Both the position numbers and the translations under genes were made by a program. A DNA stretch of 64,000 nt, taken from CBDFFW01 sp965246945 (GTDB taxonomy: Bacteria > Pseudomonadota > Alphaproteobacteria > UBA11073). The stretch spans positions 310,001 through 374,000 of the forward strand of contig CBDFFW010000001.1 in the NCBI GenBank assembly GCA_965246945.1, written 5' to 3'. The notes under the pieces are model-generated. The model worked only from the letters and a program-made list of their open reading frames with translations, made no database searches and was not told where the DNA came from. This document shows positions 34,594-43,391 of this stretch, piece by piece (the stretch's first letter is position 1; every line of letters begins with the position of its first letter).

Positions 34594-34800
34594 CTATGAC
34601 CCTTCGCGCTCGCGGCGTTTGCGCATTAATTTGCGGGCACGACGGATTGATTCATCTTGTTCACGCACGCGTTTTTCAGACGGTTTTTCATAATGGCGGC
34701 GCAATTTCATCTCACGGAACAAACCTTCACGTTGCATCTTCTTTTTAAGAACACGCATCGCTTGTTCAACGTTATTATCACGAACGATTACTTCTAAAAT
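34594..34800 (-). CDS. rpsU: Ribosomal protein S21, probable ATT start codon
   Basis: Small-subunit protein of 68 aa. VIVRDNNVEQAMRVLKKKMQ and FREMKLRRHYEKPSEKR are S21 hallmarks and the basic tail is typical. No ATG, GTG or TTG lies at the family start; the nearest upstream TTG (34854) lacks a ribosome site. The ATT at 34798-34800 has GGAG eight bases upstream and gives exactly the normal S21 length. An ATT start, known for infC, is the best reading. Confidence 0.85.
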   Translation of the reverse strand: MLEVIVRDNNVEQAMRVLKKKMQREGLFREMKLRRHYEKPSEKRVREQDESIRRARKLMRKRREREGS

Positions 34801-34934
34801 GGTCTTGGCTCCGGTTAATGCCTTGCGGCGAATGGTTGGTATAACGGGTTGCAAGTGGTTTTGGGAAGTAAAATCTTTATTGGCAGCAACAGGGATATTC
34901 GACAGTGGCCCACAAAATCGGTAAACAACCAACA

Positions 34935-36395
34935 ATGTCTGCTTTGAATAACTGGATTGAACGCCATCGCCGCCTAGCGTTGTTACTGTTCGGCGTGTTG
35001 TTATGTCTGGCGTTGCCACCATTTTCGCTGGCACCGGTGATATTTTTGATTTTGCCGTTTTATATCTGGCAATGGACCGCAGCGCCAAATTGGCGGGCGG
35101 CATTTAGCCGGAGCTGGTGGTTTGCCATAGGTTTCTTTGTGGCGGGATTATACTGGGTTGCCTTTGCATTAACCGTTGATATTGCGAAATTCTTTTGGCT
35201 AATCCCCTTTGCGGTGCTGCTGCTGCCAATGGGTTTGGCGTTGTTTCCGGCAATATTGGCGGCAGTGTTACAGCCGCTATTACAACGATTGACGGTGGTG
35301 GGGCGAATAATGGCATTTCCCGTGTTTTGGTGGGGCCAGGAATGGCTACGGGGGCATTTATTTACGGGCTTTCCCTGGAATTTATTGGGTTATGCATGGA
35401 GCGAAAATGTTATTTTACGGCTACCGGCCAGATATATCGGCACTTATGGCCTAAGTTTTTTAGCAGCGGTAATTGCCGCTTGTTTGGCGTTGGCATATTT
35501 TCTGCCAGTTGCGAACAAGTCTTGGCGGCGCGGCGGCATTGCTTTGGGCATTATTTTAATCGTCACTTGGTTTGGCATAGGCATTTGGTTGGCACAGCAA
35601 TCGCAACCCAATAGCCAAACTATTCAGGTGCGTTTGGTGCAGCCAAATGTGGCGCAAGCGGTAAAATGGCAACGCGATACGCGGGTTGAAACTTGGCTCA
35701 GCTTATTGCAAATGACAGCCACTTCGCCCATGGCGGATGCGCCAGCCCCGCAAATTGTGGTGTGGCCGGAGGCGGCGGCACCGGCCATTTTAAATGAACA
35801 GCCGGAAATGCGGCGGCAAATTGGTCAGGCGTTAACCAAAGCTGGTGCGCAATATTTACTGGCTGGCGGTATTCGCCGCGCGGCTGATGGGCAGTTGTTT
35901 AATAGTATGGTGGTGATCGACCGCGCTGGGGAGCTGGTGCAATATTACGATAAGCATCATCTGGTGCCTTTCGGCGAATTTTTGCCATTTCGAAATATTT
36001 TGCCTATTCCTTTAGTCGCTAATGTTTTCGGGCGGGATCTCAGCCGTGGGGAACAAGGAAAAACACTGCATTTGGTATTAGATAACGGCACAACGCTGAA
36101 ATTTAACCCGCTGATTTGCTATGAAGCGATTTTTCCAGGCGAGGTGGTTGCTGCGGATAGCCAACCGCAGTTACTGATTAATATTACTGATGATAGCTGG
36201 TATGGGCCGACCAGTGGTCCTTATCAGCATTTGGACATCGCGCGGATGCGGGCCGTGGAAGAAGGCCTGCCATTGGTGCGGGTGGCCAATACCGGCATTT
36301 CTGCCGCATTTGATGCGCAGGGGAAAGCATTGGCCGAACCGCTCAAATTTGGCGAGACTGGAATTCGCGATATCGCCGTACCGATTGCGCCATAA
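34935..36395 (+). CDS. lnt: Apolipoprotein N-acyltransferase
   Basis: Inner membrane enzyme of 486 aa that adds the third acyl chain to lipoproteins. The N-terminal half has about six membrane helices. The C-terminal nitrilase-like domain holds the catalytic triad: Glu in VWPEAAAP, Lys in YDKHHLVPFGEF and Cys in LICYEAIFP. ATG 34935 (MSALNNW) is preferred over an upstream GTG at 34905. It diverges from rpsU, and a minus-strand terminator lies right after its stop codon. Confidence 0.94.
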   Translation: MSALNNWIERHRRLALLLFGVLLCLALPPFSLAPVIFLILPFYIWQWTAAPNWRAAFSRSWWFAIGFFVAGLYWVAFALTVDIAKFFWLIPFAVLLLPMGLALFPAILAAVLQPLLQRLTVVGRIMAFPVFWWGQEWLRGHLFTGFPWNLLGYAWSENVILRLPARYIGTYGLSFLAAVIAACLALAYFLPVANKSWRRGGIALGIILIVTWFGIGIWLAQQSQPNSQTIQVRLVQPNVAQAVKWQRDTRVETWLSLLQMTATSPMADAPAPQIVVWPEAAAPAILNEQPEMRRQIGQALTKAGAQYLLAGGIRRAADGQLFNSMVVIDRAGELVQYYDKHHLVPFGEFLPFRNILPIPLVANVFGRDLSRGEQGKTLHLVLDNGTTLKFNPLICYEAIFPGEVVAADSQPQLLINITDDSWYGPTSGPYQHLDIARMRAVEEGLPLVRVANTGISAAFDAQGKALAEPLKFGETGIRDIAVPIAP

Positions 36396-36427
36396 AAAAA
36401 TAGCCAGCATAGATAGCTATGTTGGCT
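36395..36427 (-). terminator. Intrinsic terminator for minus-strand transcription
   Basis: Eleven-bp stem (36402-36412 with 36417-36427, one G-T pair, loop ATAG). On the minus strand it is followed by seven T, on the plus strand by no T run. It therefore ends transcripts coming from the right, not those of lnt. Confidence 0.7.
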
Positions 36428-36671
36428 GTCCAACATGGGTGATAACCAGTCGGCCTTGGTTATCGGTGTTAATCACAGGGGCAAGTGAAACAAAGAGTTT
36501 GTTTCGTTTCGCTTTGGTATACCACCTTGGCGAACTTACCACTGCAATTTCGGTCGGCGGCCAGTCGTCCTTGTCCGCCAGGTTGGTTAGCCTCCAGAAT
36601 GGTGAAACAGATCGCCCTCTGTTTCGCTTCCTTGGGACGCATCCGCCGGAACCATCTGTTTGCCTTATGTC
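36417..36671 (-). pseudogene. Decayed minus-strand reading frame ending in a terminator
   Basis: Eighty-four open codons with no ATG. The product reads like a protein end (EIAVVSSPRWYTKAKRN, then PVINTDNQGRLVITHVG) and its TAG lies inside the terminator hairpin. Inside are GAAACAAA-GAG-TTTGTTTC and GAAACAGA...TCTGTTTC hairpins, which suggest inserted palindromes. Together with the terminator it looks like the 3' remnant of a lost gene. The 409-bp stretch 36396-36804 holds no intact gene. Confidence 0.45.
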
Positions 36672-36727
36672 TTAATCATGCCACAATATCGCCCAATTGT
36701 GTGTGAAGCTTTTATAAATAATTTTTG

Positions 36728-36792
36728 GCAAATTTGCTGAGTAAATGCGGCAATTTTTAAACGCTATTTTGGTATTTTTTAAGAAAATACCA
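36728..36792. promoter_or_regulatory. Two palindromes upstream of sufS
   Basis: A perfect GCAAATTTGC at 36728-36737, and a 9-bp inverted repeat TGGTATTTT / AAAATACCA with loop TTAAG at 36770-36792. They end 12 bp before the sufS ATG and could bind a regulator or fold in the leader. No known operator was matched. Confidence 0.35.
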
Positions 36793-36804
36793 TAAGTTAA
36801 AGGG

Positions 36805-38028
36805 ATGACTGCTTTGCCTGCCCAGATTAAAGCGGATTTTCCGGTCTTTAAACAACCGGTTTATGGGCAGCCATTGGTTTATTTGGATAGTGCCGCCACG
36901 GCGCAAAAACCGCGGCAAGTGCTGCAAGCCATGCAAGACTTCATGGCCTATTCCACTGCCAATGTGCATCGCGGCGTTTATTATCTATCGCAAAAAGCGA
37001 CCACGGCTTATGAGCAAGCACGTGTAACGATTAGCCGGTTTATCAACGCACTCAGCGAAAACGAAATTGTGTTTACCAAAAACGCGACGGAGGCGATTAA
37101 TCTGGTCGCTTACAGTTATGGTTCATTGCTGCAAGCCGGGGATGAGGTGGTGATTTCCGCGCTGGAGCACCATGCCAATATTGTGCCATGGCAAATGCTG
37201 GCCCAGCGCCAGGGAATTGTGTTGCGAGTTGCGCCGATTACCCCAGCAGGGGTGATCGACCTGCCGCGTTTTTACGAATTACTTAATCCGCGCACAAAAT
37301 TGGTGGCGGTTTCAATGCTATCCAATGCACTGGGCACTATTCAGCCGGTGCGCGAAATAATCACTGCAGCCCATGCGGTGGGTGCTAAAATATTGTTGGA
37401 TGCTTGTCAGGCGGCGGCCCATTTACCAATTGATGTGCAAGCGTTGGATTGTGACTTTTTGGTTTTTTCCGGCCATAAATTATATGGGCCTAGCGGTATT
37501 GGCGTGCTGTATGGCAAAATGGAATTGCTGCAAGCTATGCCACCATTTTTAGGCGGCGGGGATATGATTGAAACGGTGAGCTTTGCACAGGGCACCACCT
37601 ATGCCCCGCCGCCCCGCCGGTTTGAAGCCGGCACGCCGCCGATGGCGGAAGTGATTGCTCTGGCCGCGGCGATTGATTATGTACAAGCGATTGGGATGGT
37701 CAAGATTGCCGCGCATGATCAAGCATTGGTGCAGCTGGCGACTGCGCAGTTGCAAGCGATTACTGGCTTAACCATCCATGGCACGGCACAGCCCAAAAGC
37801 GGGATTATTAGTTTCACATTGCAAGGTACGCACCCCCAAGATATTGCCACATTACTGGATAAAATGGGTATCGCCATCCGTGTAGGGCATCATTGCTGCA
37901 TGCCGCTGATGACACATTTAGGTATTATGGCTACCGCTCGGGCATCTTTCGGTATTTATACCACTTCTGAAGATATTATATGCTTTACGGACGGCTTAAA
38001 GCGTGCACAAAAGATACTGGAATCATGA
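36805..38028 (+). CDS. sufS: Cysteine desulfurase SufS
   Basis: PLP enzyme of 407 aa that takes sulfur from cysteine for Fe-S cluster assembly. NVHRGVYYLSQKAT and FTKNATEAINLVAYSYG are group II signatures; DACQAAAHLPIDVQ and VFSGHKLYGPSGIG hold the PLP Asp and Lys; RVGHHCCMPLM carries the catalytic Cys. The ribosome site AAAGGG is immediately upstream. No other suf gene is adjacent, although the family often works with SufBCD and SufE or SufU. Confidence 0.92.
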   Translation: MTALPAQIKADFPVFKQPVYGQPLVYLDSAATAQKPRQVLQAMQDFMAYSTANVHRGVYYLSQKATTAYEQARVTISRFINALSENEIVFTKNATEAINLVAYSYGSLLQAGDEVVISALEHHANIVPWQMLAQRQGIVLRVAPITPAGVIDLPRFYELLNPRTKLVAVSMLSNALGTIQPVREIITAAHAVGAKILLDACQAAAHLPIDVQALDCDFLVFSGHKLYGPSGIGVLYGKMELLQAMPPFLGGGDMIETVSFAQGTTYAPPPRRFEAGTPPMAEVIALAAAIDYVQAIGMVKIAAHDQALVQLATAQLQAITGLTIHGTAQPKSGIISFTLQGTHPQDIATLLDKMGIAIRVGHHCCMPLMTHLGIMATARASFGIYTTSEDIICFTDGLKRAQKILES

Positions 38029-38070
38029 CAATTAAGTTAAAATTTTAAGGATCGGTCAGAATTCAGCAAA

Positions 38071-38102
38071 GCCGCTTTGATATCTTGAATATCAGAAGCG
38101 GC
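38071..38102 (+). promoter_or_regulatory. Bulged hairpin ending two bases before a start codon
   Basis: GCCGCTT-TGATAT pairs with ATATCA-(G)-AAGCGGC around loop CTTGA: 13 pairs with a single bulged G. The 3' arm ends at 38102 and the ATG of the next gene is at 38105, so the arm occupies the ribosome-binding region. No T run follows, so it is not a classical terminator of sufS. Confidence 0.5.
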
Positions 38103-38104
38103 AT

Positions 38105-38506
38105 ATGCAACAGATCAAAACCATTCTAATTATTTTATTACTGGGCCATGCGGTGCTTAGCAATCCACAAACCATGCCGAAACCGATGCAAGGTTTTGTT
38201 AAAGAAATAGCCAATTTTATGGGTGAGAATAGCACGGCGAATGCTGGCAATCCACAAAATCTGCGTAACCGCGTGAACCAAATCATGTATAAAGATGTGG
38301 CCAGCCTGACCCCCGAAGAACAGGGTTTGCGCAATACAGTACTAAGTTTAAATGCCGTAGCGCAAAGCCAGGGTGTGGATGCTGGGACAATTAATGGTTT
38401 GATTAGCCGCAGTATCAGCAAAGTCAGCCAGCAACAAAATGCCTTCCGTGTGGCAGCCAATAATCCGGTCACTATGCCAGCTGCACCGCAACACTGGTAT
38501 TGGTAA
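38105..38506 (+). CDS. Small exported protein of unknown function (133 aa)
   Basis: An N-terminal hydrophobic signal (IKTILIILLLGHAVLS) precedes a soluble part with PMQGFVKEIANFMGEN and a Gln/Asn-rich helical body (VNQIMYKDVASLTPEEQGL, ISRSISKVSQQQ) and a C-terminal Pro/Trp/Tyr end. I do not recognise it. It sits between sufS and hisG on the same strand, and its start codon follows a strong hairpin that may control its translation. Confidence 0.6.
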   Translation: MQQIKTILIILLLGHAVLSNPQTMPKPMQGFVKEIANFMGENSTANAGNPQNLRNRVNQIMYKDVASLTPEEQGLRNTVLSLNAVAQSQGVDAGTINGLISRSISKVSQQQNAFRVAANNPVTMPAAPQHWYW

Positions 38507-38529
38507 GTTAAATCCGTTTAAAATAGTTT

Positions 38530-39153
38530 GTGATTACGCTGGCAGTTCCCAAAGGACGGATTCTGGCCGAGCTGGTGCCGCGCTTGCAGCAAATCGGTAT
38601 TCAGCCCGAAGCTGATTTTTTTAATGACGATAGCCGCGCGTTAATTTTTGCCACCAATCATAGGGGCTTGCGGCTTATCCGCGTGCGGGCCTTTGATGTG
38701 GCCACTTATGTGGCCAATGGTGCAGCACAATTGGGAGTGGTTGGCAGCGATGTATTGGCCGAATTTAATTATCCGGCCATTTATAGCCCGCTGGATTTAA
38801 AGCTAGGTTATTGCCGCTTATCACTAGCGGGACAGCCGGCCCATACCGATTGGCGCCAGCGGCACAGCACGATGCGCATCGCCACGAAATATCCGGAACT
38901 CGCCAAACGGTTTGCCGCGCAGCATGGTCTGCAGGCCGATGTGGTAAAACTTTCCGGTGCCTTGGAATTGGCCCCGTTGTTGAATATGGCACCTTATATT
39001 GTGGATTTAGTGTCATCCGGGCAAACATTGAAAGCCAATGGTTTGCAGGAATTGGCAGAAATTATGCCGGTCAGTTCACGGTTAATCGTGAATGCCTATG
39101 CCCAAAAATGTGATCCTGTCATTGGTGAATGGATTACCCGTTTTAACGCTTAA
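38530..39153 (+). CDS. hisG: ATP phosphoribosyltransferase, short form
   Basis: First enzyme of histidine synthesis, 207 aa. It starts from GTG 38530 as ITLAVPKGRILAE. RALIFATNHRGLRLIRVRAFDV and GVVGSDVLAE are family motifs; the C-terminal VDLVSSGQTLKANGL is the PRPP-binding loop. The C-terminal regulatory domain of the long form is absent, so it should need a HisZ partner, which is not in the window. The end overlaps the kinase stop by 4 bp. Confidence 0.93.
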   Translation: MITLAVPKGRILAELVPRLQQIGIQPEADFFNDDSRALIFATNHRGLRLIRVRAFDVATYVANGAAQLGVVGSDVLAEFNYPAIYSPLDLKLGYCRLSLAGQPAHTDWRQRHSTMRIATKYPELAKRFAAQHGLQADVVKLSGALELAPLLNMAPYIVDLVSSGQTLKANGLQELAEIMPVSSRLIVNAYAQKCDPVIGEWITRFNA

Positions 39154-41294
39154 AACGCCGCCTGGTTTTTTAAGGAAGACAGCACAATGCGGGGTGGGAA
39201 GAGCAGCGTCACAATCGTGCCTTTGCCAATCTCGCTTTCCAATTGCACTTCGCCGCCATGCAATTCGATCAGTGAACGCACCAATGGCAAGCCAAGGCCA
39301 GTGCCTTTATGGGTGCGGGACATAATATCATCAACCTGTTCAAACGGCTCAAAAATCCGCGCATGATATTCCGCTGGGATACCTTTACCTTGGTCTTCCA
39401 CAGCGATAGCTAAACTACCCTCCGCAGTAATCCAAGCGCGCGTATAAACCAAGCGGCCTTTTGGTGAAAATTTAATGGCGTTAGATAACAAGTTGAGCAG
39501 TACCTGGCGGACCGCCCGTTCATCGGCCATTAACAATGGTAATTGCGGCGCACAATCGACACGCAGGCGGATATTTTTTTCTTCGGCCATGGAACGCATC
39601 ATGCGGTGCGTGTGTTCGATGGCGCCGCGCACATCTAAAGGCTGCACAGATAAATCATATTTACCGGCATCGATTTTTGAAAAATCGAGCAAATCATTAA
39701 TTAATGATAGCAGGTGGTTTGCGCCCTGATAAATATCATGGGCATATTCCACATATTTAGCCGAGCCAACTGGGCCAAACATTTGTTCCTTGGTGATTTC
39801 GGAAAAGCCGATAATGCCGTTCAGCGGCGTGCGCAATTCATGGCTCATATTTGCCAGGAAACGGGATTTGGAAATATTGGCGGCTTCCGCTTGTTCCTTG
39901 GCGGCTTGCAGGGCCAATTCATACCGTTTTTTATGTTCGACATTGGCAATGGTGCCGACCATACGCAAGGCACTGCCGCTAGCATCGCGCACCGCGCGGG
40001 CTTTGGCATCAATCCAAATATAACTGCCATCCTTGCAGCGCATGCGGTGGGTATCATTAAATTGATCAATTTCACCCTTTAAATGCGCTTCCAATTTATG
40101 GCGGGCGCGTTCGACATCTTCGGGGTGAATATTATCGGTCCAAGTGGTGGTTTCAGCCGCGAGTTCGCCCACCGCATAGCCCAAAATTTGATACCAGACG
40201 GGCGAATAATAAATTTCATTGCTGACCAAATCCCAATCCCAAATGCCATCATTGGTGCCAGAGACTGCCAACTGATACCGTTCTTTGGTGTTAGCCAGTG
40301 TATTTTCCATGCGCGCTTGATGTACAGCCTGGCGGACAATTAAACGGGTTACTGCACCAAGTAATAAAATCAAACCAAACGCAAAAATGCCGACGATTAA
40401 AGTTTGGCCGCGCCATACCGATAACAGCGCTTTGCGATCGGCCAGTTGCACCACCGCCAAGGGCGTTTGCGGTACCATCTCCAAATGGGCGAGCGCTTCT
40501 TGCCAATTATTTAATGATAAAGTGAAATCGCTGGAGCTGATCACGCCCAGTTTGCTGATTGGCAATTGTTTAATGGCGGCTGCCACGGCGAGCTCGTCCA
40601 ATTTGGGCGCTTTATCTTTTGGTTGGGTGGCGGTGACAATGCGGCCGGTATTATCCACCAATATGGTTTGGGTGGTTTCACGCGGCCATAAGGTATGGCC
40701 GTAATTCAACCAGCGATCTGGTTTATAGGTCAGCACCATCGCCCCAGCAAAATTGGCTTTACTGCTAAAAATTGGCCACACCAAAGGGAGAATATTGGCA
40801 TTGCTTTCACCACCGCTGTTTTGGGCAACCAGGTAATTTTGGGCAGCGGTATCGTGCAATTGCTCCCATAAAATTTGTTTGGGTAAATCCAAAATATCGG
40901 CGGTTGGTTTGGGCCCGAACCGTAGGCGGCCTGTGGCATCATAAATCAGTAACGCATCAGCATCCGGCAGTAGGCGGTGCCAGCGTTTGCTGAGTTTTTG
41001 CAAATCAGCGATTTGATTTTTATTTAAATTGGGATTGCCATCGATAATGCGCAGCGCTTCGCTGGCATGATTTTGGGTATCATCCAATTGCTGGCCGATC
41101 ATATTGCTCAGTAATTGTGCAGCGCTGATTAACCGCGTTTGGCTGGCACGCAGCATATCGCTGCGGCTGAAAGAGACCTGTGTGACCAGTAGAATAATGA
41201 CGAGTGCGACAGTCAGCATAAAGCCGAACAAAGCCAGCCGCGCCAAAATCGGTAAATTCTGCCATTGCAACCACGGTTGCCGCCAAATGCGCAT
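39150..41294 (-). CDS. Membrane sensor histidine kinase with periplasmic sensor and PAS domain
   Basis: 714 aa. Membrane helices at about 16-38 and 297-318 bracket a ~250-residue periplasmic region probably of Cache type. A PAS domain covers 340-452 (GTNDGIWDWDLVSNEIYYS, then MVGTIANVEHKKRYE). HisKA has the phosphoacceptor His485 in MSHELRTPLNGI. The HATPase domain (590-700) shows NLLSNAIKF, DQGKGIP and GTGLGL. No receiver domain and no adjacent response regulator, so its partner is unknown. The signal is also unknown. Confidence 0.9.
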   Translation of the reverse strand: MRIWRQPWLQWQNLPILARLALFGFMLTVALVIILLVTQVSFSRSDMLRASQTRLISAAQLLSNMIGQQLDDTQNHASEALRIIDGNPNLNKNQIADLQKLSKRWHRLLPDADALLIYDATGRLRFGPKPTADILDLPKQILWEQLHDTAAQNYLVAQNSGGESNANILPLVWPIFSSKANFAGAMVLTYKPDRWLNYGHTLWPRETTQTILVDNTGRIVTATQPKDKAPKLDELAVAAAIKQLPISKLGVISSSDFTLSLNNWQEALAHLEMVPQTPLAVVQLADRKALLSVWRGQTLIVGIFAFGLILLLGAVTRLIVRQAVHQARMENTLANTKERYQLAVSGTNDGIWDWDLVSNEIYYSPVWYQILGYAVGELAAETTTWTDNIHPEDVERARHKLEAHLKGEIDQFNDTHRMRCKDGSYIWIDAKARAVRDASGSALRMVGTIANVEHKKRYELALQAAKEQAEAANISKSRFLANMSHELRTPLNGIIGFSEITKEQMFGPVGSAKYVEYAHDIYQGANHLLSLINDLLDFSKIDAGKYDLSVQPLDVRGAIEHTHRMMRSMAEEKNIRLRVDCAPQLPLLMADERAVRQVLLNLLSNAIKFSPKGRLVYTRAWITAEGSLAIAVEDQGKGIPAEYHARIFEPFEQVDDIMSRTHKGTGLGLPLVRSLIELHGGEVQLESEIGKGTIVTLLFPPRIVLSSLKNQAAF

Positions 41295-41317
41295 ATTGTA
41301 AAGTTTAGCTGGAAATG

Positions 41318-41340
41318 GATAACCTCACAAGATGGTTATC
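41318..41340. promoter_or_regulatory. Inverted repeat in the divergent promoter region
   Basis: GATAACC and GGTTATC, 9 bp apart, lie between the kinase start (41294) and the start at 41425. It could be a regulator site or a leader hairpin. No matching known operator. Confidence 0.3.
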
Positions 41341-41424
41341 ATACACTTAAAAGTGATTATTTTCGGGTGTTAACAACAGTTGCCTGTTAAATTATCAACA
41401 TTGAAATATTATTAAGGATTGAAA

Positions 41425-42118
41425 ATGCTAAAAACTAGGGTTTCATTGAAAGTAAGAAGTTCAGCTTTTGCTGCTTTATTGGCGACAAATATATGCTGCT
41501 CCGCAAATTGATTCAGTAAACAAAAGCAATGTTTCTTCGCCAGCAGCTAAATCTCAACCACAAGCAAATTGGCCTATCGAAATGGCAAATAGCCATTATC
41601 TCATTCCGCCTGATAGAGCATTTCTTGATGAAAAGCCGTCAGATGTTGAAATCTATCTAACAGAGATTAGAAAAAGAGCTATTGCTTTTAATTATATAAA
41701 ACAGAAAGAAGATAATAACACATTCACTTATTTTATAACATATATTACTAAAAAAGGTGACTGTTATCAAATTTTTAGCACACAAACGGCATCTTTAATA
41801 TCCGATAAAGCAACAGATAAATTGCTTTTGGATTTAAAACAAAAAGTTCCTTTATCAATTAAAGTTAGCGATTTAGATGCACTTTGCGATGAAAAATTCC
41901 ATAATAGCGTTGATGCGCGCGATCTGAAAATTGGCAACAAAACACTCTATACAGTAATAGGATATGGCTATGAAGGTGGATCTTTAGAAAGTATGAGAAA
42001 TAATTTAAATAGCGTTAGCAATTATATAAAGCAAAAAATCACAGCTTTGAAAATCCCCGTCAAAATTAGTTTGCCTGTAGAATTCCTATCTAGGAAAACT
42101 GCCAAACCATCTCCATAA
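41425..42118 (+). pseudogene. Exported protein frameshifted at the end of its signal peptide
   Basis: AAGGATTGAAA precedes ATG 41425, which begins a signal peptide (MLKTRVSLKVRSSAFAALLA). That frame stops at 41511. One frame over, from about 41486, the sequence reads IYAAPQIDSVNKSN and stays open to 42118 with about 200 residues of an AT-rich, Lys-rich mature domain. Adding one AT unit to the run at 41488-41494 restores the joint ATNIYAAPQ, a good cleavage site. The gene seems broken by a two-base loss, unless the read is wrong. Function unknown. Its end abuts murA. Confidence 0.55.
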
Positions 42119-43381
42119 TTAAGCAGCAATCCGTTCAATATCTGCTCCGCAATCACGCAGTTTCTGATCAAAGGCTTCGTAGCCGCGGTCGAGGTGATAG
42201 ATACGTTGCACGCGGGTTTCGCCTTCGGCCACTAAGCCCGCCAATATAAGCGCCACGCTGGCGCGTAGATCGGTAGCCATAACCGGTGCGCCTTTTAATT
42301 TGGGTACGCCGCGCACTAGGGCGGAGGCATGGTGAATGGTGATATTGGCACCCATGCGCATCAGTTCCGGCGCGTGCATAAAACGGTTTTCAAAAATGGT
42401 TTCGGTGATCAGTGAAGCGCCGCTGGCCACGCACATCATGGCCATGAATTGCGCTTGTAAATCGGTCGGAAAGCCAGGGAAGGGCTCGGTCATCACATCC
42501 ACGCCGCATAATTCGCCATCCGCGCGCCACACCTTAATGCCATCATTGGTGATTGCATGGGCTACCCCAGCTTGTTCGAATAACGCCAGCGCCACTTGCA
42601 TTAACACTGGGTCAGCGCCCAGCAATTCCAGCTCCCCGCCGGTCATTGCCGCGGCGGCGATATAGGTGCCGATTTCAATACGGTCGGCCACCACGCGGTG
42701 CGTCGTGCCATGCAAATTATTTACACCGTGGATAATGATGGTATCGGTGCCGAGCCCATCAATTTGTGCGCCCATGGCGACCAGGCATTGGCCAAGATCG
42801 ACAATTTCCGGTTCCCGCGCTGCATTATTTAATATGGTGGTGCCCTTGGTCAGCGTGGCCGCCATCAACAAATTTTCAGTTGCACCCATGCTGACCTTGG
42901 GAAAGGTATAGGCTGCACCAGTTAAACCTTGCGGCGCTTTGGCGTGGATATAGCCATCGGCCAATTCAATTTCAGCGCCTAATGCTTCAAGTCCGGCAAT
43001 ATGCAAATCCACCGGCCGTGCGCCAATCGCGCAGCCACCAGGTAGTGAAACTTTGGCTTGGCCCGCGCGCGCCAGTAAGGGGCCCAATACCAGAATAGAG
43101 GCACGCATTTTGCGGACGATTTCATACGGTGCGGTGGTACTGATGATATCGGCCGCGTGCATAGTCAACGTATGACTGGCCGGTTGAGTGATGGCCGCGC
43201 CATGCTGGCTCAGCAATTCGCGCATTCCGTTAATATCGGCCAGTTGCGGCACATTGGTCAGCGTCACCGGTTGATCGGTCAACAACGCCGCGCACATTAA
43301 TTTCAAAGCGGCGTTTTTAGCGCCCGAGATCGGCACGCGGCCTTTCAATGCTTTGCCACCTTGAATAACGATTTGGTCCAT
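42119..43381 (-). CDS. murA: UDP-N-acetylglucosamine 1-carboxyvinyltransferase
   Basis: First committed step of peptidoglycan synthesis, 420 aa. MDQIVIQGGKALKGRVPISG starts the enzyme; GAKNAALKLM is the substrate loop; SLPGGCAIGARPVDLH contains the catalytic Cys, the site modified by fosfomycin, so the residue is present. PGFPTDLQAQFMAM and ENRFMHAPELMRMGA are C-terminal signatures. ATG 43381 is preferred over a longer start at 43411, because the family begins here. It lies 10 bp after the nadC stop. Confidence 0.96.
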   Translation of the reverse strand: MDQIVIQGGKALKGRVPISGAKNAALKLMCAALLTDQPVTLTNVPQLADINGMRELLSQHGAAITQPASHTLTMHAADIISTTAPYEIVRKMRASILVLGPLLARAGQAKVSLPGGCAIGARPVDLHIAGLEALGAEIELADGYIHAKAPQGLTGAAYTFPKVSMGATENLLMAATLTKGTTILNNAAREPEIVDLGQCLVAMGAQIDGLGTDTIIIHGVNNLHGTTHRVVADRIEIGTYIAAAAMTGGELELLGADPVLMQVALALFEQAGVAHAITNDGIKVWRADGELCGVDVMTEPFPGFPTDLQAQFMAMMCVASGASLITETIFENRFMHAPELMRMGANITIHHASALVRGVPKLKGAPVMATDLRASVALILAGLVAEGETRVQRIYHLDRGYEAFDQKLRDCGADIERIAA

Positions 43382-43391
43382 TAAAACGCTT

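Noticed and set aside
36395..36427. Terminator of lnt
   Set aside because: The hairpin has no T run on the plus strand; the T run is only on the minus strand.
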